Shown here piece by piece: positions 15,001 through 30,000 of a stretch of 64,000 nucleotides of DNA (the first letter of the stretch is position 1; the number at the start of each line of letters is the position of its first letter). This DNA comes from Aquila chrysaetos chrysaetos (Eukaryota > Chordata > Aves > Accipitriformes > Accipitridae). The notes below the pieces were generated by a model. It saw nothing but the letters and a program-made list of their open reading frames with translations, did no database searches and had not been told where the DNA came from. The position numbers were made by a program, and so were the translations under genes. Location of the stretch: positions 8,465,001 through 8,529,000 of the forward strand of contig NC_044014.1 in the NCBI RefSeq assembly GCF_900496995.4, in the 5' to 3' direction.

Positions 15001-18000
15001 CTGTGATAATTATCCACTATGTTCTCACTTGTGAAATGCAAAATACCAGTGGCACCTGATCAGAATAGGACGAAGGACAGCCTGTGCCACAAACCTAATT
15101 TTAGCTCAACAGGCAACAATAGTGTGAAAATGTATGCATTTATGTATATCTATTATATATATGCATGTATGTATAGCAGGTGTTGTTTAAGAGAAAGCAA
15201 AAAGCTCTTGGTTCTGTAGAGCAAAAAGTGCCTCTGTGACACTGTAGATGTTAGATCTTTGCAGGATTAACCACCACCCAAACATGGTGTTGACTGGATT
15301 TCAACCAAAAAAAAAAAAAAAAAAAAAGAAAAAGAAAGATGTTAATTCTCAGTTTTCATCTAGGCTTTTAAATCCTGAGGATGAATTTTTGAAAGGAGGG
15401 GAGCACCCAGCAGCTCTTCCTCCTGCCTTTGGCAAACGCAGCCTCTTTGCTGTGGTCACTAAGAGGAATCTGGGTGCCTTTGAAAATCCGGTTTGTTTTG
15501 TGGCTGTTGAGCAATTTTAAGAATCTGTCTTTGAACAGATAAGTGGACTGAGCTAAATGGGCTGTCTGGCGTCGCTCCGTTGTATTTATTCACGATACTT
15601 ATTGTGCTGCAGTACTCTTCATCACTCTGAAGACTAACGGCAAAGCATCAGTGTATGTGATGGCGTAATGATTTTCAAACATTTTTTGTGAAGGCTTCTT
15701 AAGTCTCAAGGCTGAAGAGCTAGCAAAACTGCATGTGCTGTGCTTTTCATGCAGCTTTGTGATGTCCACTAGCCCCACTCTCTGCCAACCCAGCTCCCCC
15801 TTACGTGCCTCTTTGTGATTGGTAATGCTGAGAGTCTTTTTCCATGTTGCTCATCTTCTTTCCTGGCATGCTCTGCCTCTGTAATTAGATTGCAGTCGTT
15901 TATTTGTGACATCCCAGTTTGATGCCATAGAACTGGAGAAAGTGCTAGCTAGTGAAAAAGGAGGAGGATTAGAGAAGAGCTCACTTACCAGCGCACTAAG
16001 TGGATGGTGTTATCATGAATCCCTTAACACAATGAACTGATTAGTTTAAATGGTGTAAATTTCACAAGGCACTTAATTTCCAACTGTTGTTTTGTGTTGC
16101 CTTGATTCAGTCACACAATACTTTCTTCATGCGGGCTATGCGGTTCTTAACTTGCAATCATGGCTTTCCTATTGTTACTAATTGTAATAAATATCTTGGA
16201 AAATAGAAAAATGTTGATGTTAATTCACAGCTTCTGTTTTTTTGGCTGAATGATGTTGTCCTGCAGAGCTTCATTTGCTAATGAAGCACATTATCTTTAT
16301 GGAGCTATTTCATGGACTCCAACTTTTAAATTGTCTCTCTGGTGACTACAAATGTGGCTTTAGCGGTAAAACAGGTTTAAAAGGTTCTTCCTACTACCCA
16401 GAAGAATGTATCATTACACTCATCTGGTCTGCAGCGTTGCTTCAGAAGTGATTAAAGTAATGCAGTTGGTGGAGGTGGCAAACTGTGAAAACAGAATGGG
16501 GACCCAAGGCTGTGATGGAGCTGTCCCTGCAGCTTCTGCACGTGCTATGTGTCACATGCAGAAATTGAAGCTTGCTGTTTGGAAAAGAGTAGCATTTGGC
16601 TGGGACACTGAACTGTAGTTCTGGGGTTGCGGAGTGAATTCCCACCTTATCATGGGTTCCTGTGCAACATTAGCCAAGGCTTTTAGTCTCTGTGCCTTGT
16701 TTTTCTAACTGTCTAATGAGGGTGGTTCTTCTCTTGCACATGTTTATCTGTTTAGTTTATTTATGCTACATTTTTGTATCTGGAAATTATTAATTGTGAA
16801 TGCAGTGCCTACAGCACTGATGTAGTACTGAATCAGATCTTAAATGACTACAAAATTTATCAGAGCAGTAAATTAGAATTTATCCAATCAGACCTCATTC
16901 TTAGTTTGTTTCTCTTTCTCAAAGATCAAATTTAACTACCATGAAAGTAATATCACGTATTACTCTATACTTAGTTTACAAAATGTTTTCCTTTAGTGGT
17001 TTTCAATGCATAAAGCACAAAGGCACTAGTATATGTGTTCTACAGATAGGTAATCTGAGCTAGGAAGGAGTATAGAGTCTGCCAGGATCGTCTCACTGGT
17101 TAGTAGTGCAACAGAAAGTGAAATTCACTTCTGAGTATAAGCACAGTTCTTATCCAGAGAAAATACATTTTTTAAAATTTGTGAGTATATGTTGGAATAA
17201 TTTACTTATTCCATTTGACCCTGAAAGTGCTGTAGGAAATGTTATTAAATGGGTAAAAAATGGGTCTCAATCAGATTATTTTCTCTAGTTCAGAGAACTG
17301 CCCTGAACTACTCCCTGGACCAAAGGGGAATCAAGGGGTCACAGTGGCCTCTGTGTTCCTCTTGCAGTGGTGAAAATCAGCACTCTGCAAGTTAATGTAA
17401 GCATTAGCACTGAAGTAGACCCAGCTGCAGTTTGCTCTGGCCCTGCGCAGATCTGATTAATCCTAAATCTGTGTAGTGCTCCTTTGTACCTCCATTATTT
17501 CCAGTATATACTAAATCTTAACCATTTCTCTTTTACTTTTCGGACCTTTTTCAGAGGCTGTGTTAAGATATATTTTCACCATATTTTTGCCATAAGGAAG
17601 ATGCTGAGTTTATGATAAAATGTACGGCTGCATCTTAACAGGTTGAGGCTTTTTTGCCTGTGTTAACATAACACTGAGGTGCAAGAACCATCTGAATCTA
17701 ATCCTATGTGTGGGGGGTAAAATTTACCTCATCCTTTATTTTATTTAATTAATTAATTAATTAATTAATGCTTTTATCTCCCCCACCCCCTGTGCTGAAG
17801 AACATAATCAAGGCAGATCCCTCCACTAACAGTCTTTCTCAGAATTTGCCTGTGTGGGGCTGATTTGGTCGTGTGAGCTGCTGCTTTCCTGCCTGGCTTG
17901 GCAGGGTAGCACCGGTAGCCTGCAGAGGAGCCTAGGGCCTGGCCCACAGCTTCAGTCAGGTTTGACAGCCCTGCTATAGACTATTCTTCCTCCACACAAC

Positions 18001-21000
18001 CTCCACACAACCTGAGGGATGTAACAATCTAATTTTTTTATGTACAAACTTAACACAAATACTTTCCTTTTGGATGGAGAAAAGTTCTTGGAAAGAACTG
18101 CACAAGACAGGGTGGTGTTTTGATCATTGCTGTTGTGCCCCTCGTGTAGTTTCATTCTGCAGGTTTGGCCTTTTTTAATGATCTGGTTCCAAAAGTAAGC
18201 TAGACCTATGCAGTGATCTTGTGAAAGTGTGTGTGCCTGCTGGTGTTATCACCCAGTGTTGATGGAATGGCAGAAGCTTCAGAAATGATTGAAAATAGGC
18301 TGCTGTGTGCAGGAAAGCATGGTTATGTGTTGTTCCCTGACAATGGGAAAAGCTGCAGTGTGAGCTGAGAGCCTCCCAGCCCTCACAGCAGTCAGCTGTG
18401 AGATTTCAGAAGTTTTAGTATTCAGAAAACAAATTTGACTTTAAAGTTTTTTTGAGTGAAGAGGAAATGTATGTACATGAAAGAGAAAGAGAGTATTTCC
18501 AGGCAGATAAAGCTCAAGGAAATGAAGATGAATACAAAATACATGGGGCTGACTCCAGTTTAACATATGATTCTAATAATAAATCGGTGTCTTAAATTCA
18601 ACAGATGGAGTACTTTTTTTCTGGGGGGGGGGGGGGTTGCACTATTTAAGACCTTAGTATCAGTTATTTTAATCAGTTTTATAGCTCAAGGAAATGGGTG
18701 CACTCCATGTAAGGCATGTTCCTTGTGTTACGAGTCGGTGGTCAGGTTTTTTTATTGTTTGCCTGTAAAAAGATGCCTGATGTATCCTTCTGAAAAAGCA
18801 AAAAAGGTCATCTAACTTTTGCTTTCAGTAGTTTGAAATGACAGTAATAGGAAACGTGTACCTTGTCAATGATAGCATGTTTCCTAATATGCTATTCCTT
18901 CTGAGATCACCATGGTGTAATAAATAAAGCCTGATAGAGCAACAGCATTCTGCCTGGCTGTGTTATGAAATACAGGAATACTCCAGCTAAATGCTGATGC
19001 TTCTAATTATGGCTGCTTTCAGAGATGGGAGCTTTTCATCTAGGCCTACCTCGTGGCTTCATTGCCTTTTAAAAAGGCTCAAACTACATGGAATATTCTA
19101 CTATAATGCTGTCTTTAAGGCCATATACATTACAATATGTTATAAAAAAAAAAGTGCATTGCTTTCTTCATTGTGCGTCATGGCATGTGAGGCTGGGTTT
19201 TAAAAGTACCATCTTTTAATCTGTAGTAATGATGATTCTGTGTATGGAATGAGTGAATATCATTTAGTTCTCTGGAAATGCTCAGACTGCTATACTGCGC
19301 TTCCGTCCAGATCTCACTATTTGCTAATGATGAATTAGTCTGACACTTGGCAGCTGATGCTGTTCAGGGAATCAGTAATGTATTTGTGGTCAGCTGTGGC
19401 TCTCGTCTGGTGACACATCTCTGGCTATAAAAGCAGACCAAGTGCGCCAGGTTGAGAATTCAGCTGCATCTGGATGGTAAAGTTATTTGTGTTCCAGTAC
19501 GTGAGGCTTTGAAGCAAGTTGAGGTCTGCTGTCGATGATGCATTTTGAACAGCAATGCACTGGCACCAGCTCATAGACCTGTTTTACTGGAGTGAGTGAA
19601 AATCTGGAGTTCAGTTGTCAAAGCATGAAATCCTAGTCCTCAGGCATATAAGCAAAGTCAGTCTGGGGCAGTCTTGTAAAGTAGTTCTTTTCATAGTGTT
19701 CTTGGCTTCTTCCATGTATATAAATGCAGCAATGTCCTGCAAATAAATTCATTTTTAAGAACTTTCTGGTGTTCAAAGGATTGTTGTAATTCCATGATGG
19801 GTTTTCCACGTTTGTGGTTTTGGGAAAACCTCTGTCTGCTGCTTTCATGTTTCCTAAGTGATGACTGGGTTTATACTGCTAGTGAGTATAATGGGAGAAA
19901 GAAAATCTCCTTAGCAGACTGGAGTCAAGACATTGCTCTGTTATAAAGTCTGCTATAAGCTGCCCTAGGCAAAAGCAACATGATGATGCATCTGTCCCAC
20001 TGCCAGAATGATCTATAATAATGTTGAATACCAAGACATTGTTTAGATCTGTCCTGTTCAAGCCTGTTAACTTGTGAATCTCTGTTCTTAGCTACAGTAG
20101 TGCTGGGGCAGCAGTGGGTGAGGGCATGGAGTGAGGCAGATAGAAAGGAACAAATGTAAAAATATAACAAATTCCCAAACTTCTACAGCTAATATTTTTA
20201 ATGAATGCATCACTGTTTCTTTGTGTTGACTGCCTGCTGTTTTCACTCCTCTTTCTCTGCACACTAGATATTTTTCTCCCATCTGTCCCTTTCTCCTTGG
20301 CTGTAATGATGGGCCAGAGGTACTGCCTCCTAAGTCTTCATCTTCTCAGAGCTTGTATTAAAGCAACCTCATTGCTCCATTCCTCTCTAGCAGTATGTAT
20401 GTGCTCATGTTTCTTTCTCATCGCCCCTTCCCCCATTCTCTCTGTGCTGTCTACAGATACATATGTACAGTAATGTGCTATCTCTGATGATCTAAGTAGA
20501 AATACTACATACACAAGGTATGAAATAGTCTATTGATCCATACATATATATGTATATATACATATAAAATTACATACATGTTGGATGCCTTTTACCTTTC
20601 ACTGTACAAGATTCTTTGTATGGTCTTCTTATGATGTGAAATAACACATTTTTCATTGTAACTGGCCCTTCAAACTCCGTAAGAAAATCTTTTTAACAAA
20701 ACCCCCCAACATTTTCTTCATGAAATTCTGTTAGGATCAGCTGTGCTTTGAACTGTTAAAAACTGTCATTTCTGTTGAATGTTTTCCTCAGGAGATATTT
20801 GAGAATGTTAAAATAATATCTAGAGAGAAAAAGTAGCAAGAATAGCATCTGCTATACTTGGAGGGTCTGAGAACATGGATCTGAGTCCATCCGCTGCAGG
20901 TCACTGCCTTCCTCGCCTGACGTGCAGGCTGCGATGTGAAAAGTTCATGGTACAGACTACTGCTGGAGGAGGGGAGGAAGCAAGTGTTATTGTTAATGGT

Positions 21001-24000
21001 TTACTGTTTTCTTTTAGCAGAACCAGCCTTGGAAATTTGTACCAAAATCCCCCCCTAGAACAGATGACTGCAATTAATATGATCTTTTCCCTCCCCCCCC
21101 CTCAAGTTAGGAAATACCAGTACATTCCCTGCATGTGCAACTCAGTTCTTGTCACCTCTGCAAATTCTTTATGATGTAGCCTTTGGATTTTAATATCCTT
21201 AGCAGCAAACTATTTTCTCCCTAAAATACAATTTTCTCTTCTAGTGCGTAGGTTAGACAGGAGACTAAGAATTGCTTTGTTTGTGCTACTGACATTTATC
21301 TAGTACATGGAGCAGACTGAGCACGCTAAGTTTATCCACATTGCTGGATATTAAAAAAACACTTGCTGCTCAGATTCAGAGCTCTCACAAGACATGATAA
21401 TGGATTTAATATATGTGAAAACTGCAGCAGGGTGGTAGGGAGCTCTTTGTTCTCCATGCCCTTACTGGATAGGGCAAGAACTGCTGGCCTTAAAATTGCA
21501 GCAAGAAAGATTCAAATTAGGCTTTTAGCAAAACTTCCCAAAGGCAAAGACAGTAAAGGGCTGAGAGTTTGTGTGCAGAGACCATACATTTTTGGAATTT
21601 TTTAGCAGATTAGATAAATATCTGTCAGGGACCAAGTATTGATTCATATCTTGAATGTTGCCCTTTCCAGTGCAACAAATTAAAGCATTGTGTCTAGAAG
21701 AGCTCAGCTGGAAATAAGTGATGTTGAAGTGAGCTGTCATGAAACCAGCACTGCTTGTGCCTAGTACATCCAGACCAGTTGGAGGAAAGATTGGGTTTAT
21801 ACTGAGGCATGATGCAAGAACTTCATCTTCATCCCGAGTACAGCTCCAGAGCTTTATCTAAGCCTGTGCCTGCCAGCATGCTTGCATGCAAGCGGTATGA
21901 TGGCAGGAGAGTCTGGCTTGGACCTTTACTTGATTGATAGTCTTTTTATATGGTTTAGGGTTACTCTGGTTGCTGTAAATCAGCGTTTTCCAAATTTTGA
22001 AAGTTTGGTTGCAAACATTCTTTTCAAGATAATATTTTTCAATATGCATTGCCACAAGGCTGGCAAGGTTTGATATTCTGTGGTATTTGCACAGTATTGC
22101 CCTTCCCAGACAGTTCCACTAATTTCCGATCATGCTGTTGAGTCCCTTGGATATAAAACCCTGTTGAAGGTTTTACCCAATAGCAATAAAGCATGTAAAG
22201 TGACCATAATCCCAATCATGAGGTGTACTTTTAAAATAATGAGCAACCATGATTAGTTTAACCCTTTCTTATTTTGGAATTTATTTGTACTTTTTTTTCC
22301 TTTTTTGTTATCAACAATGAGGAAGATGCTTTCTATAAAAATCTATTTATCTCATCTATTAAGATGGAGAGGGTAAAATGAGTCAGTAAACGTGAAGGAC
22401 AATTTTATGTCTCCAAGTCTTACCCCAGTATTGCTTTTTGAACAAGCTTTACTTTGGGTTTCTAGCTGCAGGTGTAAATTAGCCAGCAATTCCCACAGCC
22501 CACAGTGTAGCTGTATGAAGGAAGCCAAATTCCAGTCCAGGTCTGCAGTCTTTCCATGTGAGTCTGCCTTTTTTTGGGGGTGCTCTGGAGCCACCACAGT
22601 GGTTGTGTATGAGTTGAAGTGAAGGTTTGCTGGAAGACTGACAGCGGAAGCAGAAAAATGTTTATACGTGTATTTGTTTGCTAGCATGCTTTAGTACGCA
22701 GGCACTTAACTGAAAAACAATAGCAGGTAAACCAAAAGTTGGACAAAAATTGTTGAAAGATACTGTTATCTATTTTAACAGAAAATCATACAGTAGGGAG
22801 AAGTACAGGAGAAAAGAAATGAAAACACAATTTTGTCAACTGCCCTTTGATATTTTTCTCTAAGCCCAGCTCTGAGAGTGATGTGGTTACATGAGAACTT
22901 GTGGATTCTTGAAAATCTATGTGTCTGGAGGCTGAAAATGCAGAAAGAAAATAGAAAGAATGGCAAATGTTGATTTTATAATGTGGGATTATTTTTAGGC
23001 TTGTTCTCATTACATTTTAGGGAACCTGCCCTATTGTATTTTGAGACCTTGAGTATACTGAGCATTTTGAAGATGCAATAAAAGTGAATGTGCTTAAAAG
23101 TAATGGATTTTGAAGTAGAAAATGTTGGTTTTAAATCAGAAGATGCGTTACTGGCAAAGTGTATCGTATATTCCTAGTAAACTACACAGTGCGGGGAGTC
23201 CATTTCAGCAAGGACTATGTATATCTGGGATATAAAGAAAGGCATACTTAAAATATTGTTGTGGGGAGGAGAGGCCAAAGGTATTCCTTTATTCCTTAAA
23301 GGAGGCTGGGGCCCCTCTTAGCAGGCAGATTCACGGGTTAATTAGGGGTTCAGATTTTAGTCCATTCGTTACAGGTTTCAAAATGACTTCCTTTCTCCAC
23401 CTGTCATGTACACAGCTGCTCGGTTAGACACTTAGCATGGTAAGTGCATGCATACTTCCCTGTTACAGCCTGTGAAGTTGTGCTATACATTGTGGGCAGG
23501 ACCATTCCAGATCAAGACATTTAGCAAACAGCAGCAGCTCCTTTGCGCATTGAACTTGGAGGGCTGACCTAACTGAAACCGAGAGCTGGGGAAAGGCTTG
23601 TTCACTTGCTGAAAAGGGTCTGCTAGGTTGTGGCATTTCCCACTCCACTTCTCTGATCAATTCTCTCTCGCAGGCAGGAATGGCATCTCCTGAAAATCCC
23701 GAGCAGTTGATCATTGCCCTGGAACCCGAGGCTGCCTCTATCTACTGCCGAAAGCTCCGCCTGCACCAGATGATAGACCTGAGTAGTAGGGCACCTGTCA
23801 ATGGTTATAGCCCAAGTGACACTATTGGAACTGGATTTACACAGGGTACTTCTTCTATTAACTCACTTCTTCAGATTCTTGTGCCTGAGTTTGCTTTGTC
23901 CATGAGGGCTGTTTTCTTACCATTTATTGTTGTCTTTGCTCTCAAGATGTTTCAGGCTAGCATCAATTTGCTTTTATAAACTGTTTTGCTGTTCACTGTA

Positions 24001-27000
24001 ATTAGACTGGTTTAGGCATTGATCAGCAGACATGTTTGCATGCACTTGAATTTTAGCATGCAGGTAGCTTCATTGCCTTGACTTTATTGGAATGTTGTGG
24101 GAGTCTTTTAGTATTTTCACAACGGTATTTTTCTGCCTTAATTAAGATCAATACTTTGTGTTGGGTCATTTTTTTAATTTAATTTTTTTGAAACAATTAT
24201 GGGTTTAATTAGATGCATTATTGAAACAGTGTTAAATAACTGGATCTGCAATGAGATTTTTAGTCTGAGGCGTTGCAGAGTTTTGGCGGATGCTTTCTGA
24301 TGTCGTCTTTATGAAATATCATTAATTACTTTCAACACTCAGGTGAACACACAGTATTGGAATAAAGCAATGAATTTATCTGCTCGTAGATGAGCAACTA
24401 GATACGGCACTTCTGATTTATCAGCCTGGGGTCTGTTGCTAATATCAATGTTTGAAGACTGACTGACAGTGAGGGACAGAGATTGGACCACAGTGTAAGT
24501 CACTCACCAAAAGATCCTTTGTCACCAAAGATTTTTGAGCTTGGTATCATACATGAGATTGGAGGAAAATGAGAGGAACAAAACAGGAAAACGAAGCAGC
24601 AGTAAGACGTGATTGCTGCATAATGCAGTTTTCCTATCTGTGTGAATTGTAACAGTTGCACTGATATTGGTGGTAGTGTGCCAATCTGTGCCAGAAGGAA
24701 TTTTTCAGAAGAATTTGTATTTTATCATATTTACTAGGTCAAAACAGTACAGGCAAATGGAAGATTAAGCTAGTAAAGCTATTCCTGTAGTTACCGGAGG
24801 ATATTTTTTTTTAGTTAGGCAGAGTCACTACATCATTCTCTCAAATCCATGCCTGTCCTAGCCAGCACTTGTCAGATGTGTTCAGCGTTACGGAGGCCCA
24901 TGCAGAGCACAGGACAAAACCAGTTTTCAGGACACAGTCCCTTCAGGAGCCCCTCACCTTCTGACCCCCTTGTTCGTGTCCTGAACCATTCTAGTTCCAT
25001 GTGGTTTTACATGAACTCGCTTTCAGGCTACACAAGGATTTGCCTCTGGGAAAATAATAAAAGAAAAGAGTTTCTCTGGTTAAGGTTTTGAAGCTGGGCA
25101 GAATTTGACAGATCATGGATTTCTGCTATCGGGCTTTTTCTTGGATGTGGAGTACCATTCTTCTTCTTGACTTTGTATGGTAAAAGCTATTGGGGATGAG
25201 AAAGGTTTCATGTCAAAATTAATGAAAACAAAGTTTGGAGTGAATTAATTTGGGGTTAGAATTAAAATTTCATAAAGGCATGGCAGGGACCCAAGACAAG
25301 CTGAGAACAGATTAAGGAGAAAAACCCTTTAAATATAAACAGAGAGAAGTACTCCAAGGACCATATTATTGCTGTGAAGTCAAAAGAAAAATTTTACTGT
25401 TCATAGTAGCCAGGATAAGCTTACTTCAGTCGTAGTTAAAGGCTGGCTCTTGTGTTCACTTCTAGCCCACAGAAGTGAATGAAAGAACTCCCATTGAATT
25501 CTGTGGGCTCTGTGTCAGGCCCTTGCTTGGACCTAGAGCTCTGTCCTTGAATGCTCCATCATCTAAGCTCTCACTGTGTGCTGCTAAGTCAGTGCAGCAA
25601 AGCTAATGCAGCTTGTCTGCATCATAGGGTCTTTATGGGGAGGGTAGAGTGCGTGTGCAAGTGGAGCTGCTGGTCTTTTTCTGATGATAGGCACTATAGA
25701 AATGAGAAGCAAAATGCATTCAGTGATTTGCATGCTGATATTTTCAGAAAGAATGATATTTGCATGCGTGACAGGATGCCTCTCTTCTTCTCTAGTGTTT
25801 TATAGAAGTGCCTTTGAGGGTGAGTGAAGGTTACACAGGGAATGATTTTTTTTGATCATTCAGTTGTAGAGGTTGATTTAGAAGCATAATAGCAAAGGCT
25901 CTCACTACTCTGCTTTGTCTTTACAGGCTGTTCTGCATCTTCTAAAAGTCTAAGTAGCAATTAAGTCTTGTAAGTTAACTGATTGTTATAATAGTATTGC
26001 TAGATTATGATTAGTTTTCAACTGGTGTATATTTAAACTATTATGAGGGTCAACCTTGGTGATCACTGTGGCCTTAAGAAGTTATAAATGTGAGCAGCAG
26101 TGCTTTCAGCTGCTTGTTTTGAGACAGACTGACGTCCTGAGAGGCTCAGGAGGCATCTTTGCCTGCGCACCCAAAATCAGCAGTGGCTTTTGGAAACGTG
26201 GGGATGGTCTCGCTGGCCCCGGGCGGCGCAGGTGGGTCTGGCGGCGGGCTGGGGCTGCCGCCTGGTGGCAAAGGCTGGCTGCAAGCCCCCCTCCCCGGTT
26301 CCAGGCGGTGCTTTAAAAAGCAGAATATATTAAAAAAATAAATCAGACCTGTTTATGCCTTTCATATGAGGTTATTGGTTTTAATCCAGTTAGTATCAAG
26401 GAAGATCAGTGCAGCTGAAAAACATTTTTCCTTCTTTCTAGGAATGATGTTATAATGTTCCTGATTCTAATGCAGTAATTTTTGCTCATTTGTTTTGTTA
26501 AAAAGCAGTACATACAGATCTGTCAGCCTGCTTGCACTTGTTTCCTGCAGCTTATGATATCAACTTCTTCATGCTTTCTCATACTCAGTTATTTTTTCTC
26601 TGTCAATGACTAGCTAAGGAACATGTCCGTCGTAATCGACAGAGTCGTACCTTTTTGGTGGAAAATGTCATAGGAGAGATCTGGTCCGAACTGGAGGAAG
26701 GTAGTATGCTTTCTTGAATAAACTTTGCTCTCACCGGTTTTATATTGCAGGCAAACATTGTGTTTCCAACAAATGTGCTGTGCGCTGCGTTGTTCTCACA
26801 GTGATTATAAATAGGAAAAGAAAAAAACACAAGTTCATGTGCTGCTCTTAGTTACTAAGGCTGACCTGCAATTCTGTATGCTCTAGCAAAATATGGTTTA
26901 TTAAGGAGATGGTAGAAGGCAGTCCAGGTTTTAAAATGCAACCAGAATATTTTCCTCAGAATAGGCCTTGTAAATATGCCATAATATTAAGTTGGTAGCC

Positions 27001-30000
27001 CACTAGAATGTACACCAGCAACGTGGGCAATTCCACTAACCTGCTTTTCATCTGTGTAAATCAATAGCTTTTGACATCTGAATTTCATATTTGTTATCAA
27101 TCATTGCATTATAATTACTAAAAAAGACCAAGTCTTCAGTGTAGACATTCATGACTTTCTATAAGCCATTATCTCTCATGGTGATAATGCCCCTGAGAAG
27201 CTTTCATTGCAATATGCTGTTGTGATAACACTAATGTAAATACCATTTGGCAAACTAGGTGACCGTTACATCGTTGTTGACAGTGGAGGAGGCACAGTGG
27301 ATATGACTGTCCATCAGATCAGGCTCCCTGAAGGACATCTTAAGGAGCTGTACAAGGCAACAGGTAATGTCACTTCCACTGCTTGCTTTATTTATGCAAT
27401 ATTTTGACTTGTCAGTGAAGGAAATGTATGCCTTTATTATTCACTACATTTCACTAACAGTTCTTCCTGAAATAAGAGCAGCATTCAGAATTAGTATAAC
27501 CTAGCTACTGGTCAGCAGACATTGGTAAATCACTTAATGCTTCTGAAGCTTTTGGATGGTAAACCTCACATTGGGAGAGTAAGAATCTGCCATCTCCTGT
27601 GTTATTCACTCCTATTCAGGCCATGACCTCCTGCCATGGTCCTGGTCTGACTTCTGCTAGGAGAGTTGTCACCTTCCTGTCCTTCGAGAGGTCACCTGTG
27701 TATTGCTGCTCTGTCCAGGTATTCAGAGATGTATTGTGGAGATACAAATAGATGTGTCACAAGATCCTTGTAAAGTGGCTGTTGTCAGAACAGAAGTTTC
27801 CCTAGATTTAAGGGGAATCTTATATATTCCAGTAATTTCACAGGCAGTGTAACAAGGATGGTCTACCATCCCCTGGAAAAAATGTACAATAATTGGTCCC
27901 CAACAAAGATATAAAGTGCAATCCTTGAATGCTATTCCGTCCCTGAACTCCAGATCCCCTTTGACTTTGTCCTGTGGCTAAGCTGTTAAGCACACGAGTC
28001 AGCCTATTATTTGTTGCTGTGTCTCTATACCAAGTTAATCTTCATCTGTATGGTTCATCACTGAGCCTTCTCAGTCTTGGTGGCTGTAAGACTACCTCAG
28101 GAAACAACCTAGTAAGAGCAAATGGGACAGTGTACATCAAATCCGTCTACCCCTAAATATGAGTCTAACCCACACCTTCTCATGTGTGGATAAGGAGTCA
28201 GTTTCCTCTGCTTCTAATAAAAATGTTTCTGTTTTATAGTGGTAGTGTTACGGTGGCTATAATGGTATGGGAGTAAAAGTGAGGCAAAGGTAAGATTATG
28301 TTCTGTATTAGAACAACTGTTACATTTAGGAAAGATACCTCTTTCTGTAGACCTTCTCCCATGATAGTCCTAGTAGTGTCGATCTGATGTGTATTTGGTC
28401 AACTTGAAATCTAATAAGCAGTTCAGAGTATTAAAGCTGTGTTTTGTTTGTAATGCAGGTGGGCCATATGGTTCTCTAGGTGTGGACTATGAATTTGAAA
28501 AGCTTCTATGTAAAATATTTGGAGAAGACTTTATTGAGCAATTTAAAATCAAGCGTCCTGCTGCCTGGGTTGATCTGATGATAGCATTTGAGTCCCGTAA
28601 ACGGGCAGCAGCTCCAGACAGGACCAATCCACTAAACATCACTCTGCCTTTCTCCTTCATTGACTATTACAAGAAGTTTCGAGGTCACAGTGTAGAACAT
28701 GCCTTGAGGAAAAGCAAGTGAGTAGACAATTGAACACAAATGGATGCAGAATTAACTACTGGTAGCAAAGACAAATAAGTAAAATATCCTAATTACATGT
28801 AGACTGCAAGATAATAATGTAAAAATGTAGTATAAGGATGAGAAAATGGGATTGCCTGAAGTGCGGTTTCCAAAATGGAAAGTTCTGATCAATTTCTTGC
28901 AAAAGCTTTTCTGTACAAGACTTGCACTCTGCTAGTATTGCTTTCTATGACTTTTGTTAGGCCACCACTGCATCACTTTCCTGAATTTGACCATATATTT
29001 TGAGTCCCTTATGTGTTGATTAGGAGCATCAGATCAAATACAGAATTTGAAGTCTAAAAGTTAGTTACCTAGAACCTTAATTTTTAGAGGCCTGGGCCCT
29101 GGAACAAAACCAAGATCTTGAGTGCAATGATGTGTAAATATGGTCGTGGCTTGAGGAAATTTATTAAGAATACCAGATCACTGGTGAAAACATATACTAC
29201 TGCATATAGCTCTGCAAGGGGAAAGCATTCTTCTTTTGAAGTGATGGCAGGCTTTCTTTTCTTCTAGTATTTTACCAGTTCAATAATTTGCTCGGTAGGT
29301 GGGGAGACATAATCCCCTCCAGAGATTTTAATTCATGATTTTCAGTGTCAAGAAGGCACCCTAAATGATAAGATCATGGGCTGCTATAGAAAAGGAAGTG
29401 AGGAGAAAGTAGAAGTGGGCATTTTCATCTTTTGAAATTATATACTACAGGAGACCTGGAGATTAATGACATAAAAGAGAATGAACAAGAGAGCCTGCAA
29501 ATCTAGGGAAGAATGCTTGGGACCTGAGAGCAGAAAACATGATTATTTAGTACCTGTACCTTGGCTTCTTTCTGCATTTTTTAATCCAGTGAATCTTGAA
29601 TGTAGCATTGTCGTGGTTTAACCCCAGCTAGCAGCTAAGCACCACGCAGCTGCTTGCTCACTCCCCCTACCCAGTGGGATGGAGGAGAGAATTGAAAAAA
29701 AGTAAAACTCATAGGCTGAGATAAAGACAATTTAATAGGACAGAAAGGAAAAAAATAATAATGATAATAATAATAAAATGACAGTAATAAAAGAATTGGA
29801 ATATATAAAACAAGTGATGCACAATGCAATTGCTCACCGCTCACCAACTGATGCCCAGTTAGTTCCCAAGAAGCGATCTGCCACCCCTGGCCAACTCCCC
29901 CCAGTTTGTATACTGGGCATGACATCATGTGGTATGGAATATCCCTTTGGCCAGTTCGGGTCAGCTGCCCTGGCTGTGTCCCCTCCCAACTTCTTGTGGC

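Larger units (their letters stand above)
3669..23673 (+). other. Large HSPA12A intron (20.0 kb)
   Basis: GT-AG intron. Recognised contents are one old CR1 (13425-13900), poly(A), AAT, TTAA and poly(G) tracts, small tandem duplications and a nested inverted repeat at 14251-14278. Its short open frames lack family resemblance and I read them as chance. It may hold regulatory elements that cannot be demonstrated from one sequence. Confidence 0.85.

Noticed and set aside
15248..15520. 90-codon frame containing a lysine run
   Set aside because: The frame crosses a poly(A) tract and has no family resemblance; chance frame.
19426..19436. TATAAAA in gctataaaagcag as a promoter
   Set aside because: No downstream transcript structure is recognisable. 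An isolated TATA-like string in AT-rich intron DNA is expected by chance.
28389..28721. Open frame with ATG at 28389, as an independent gene
   Set aside because: It is an HSPA12A exon (28459-28717) read with flanking intron sequence.
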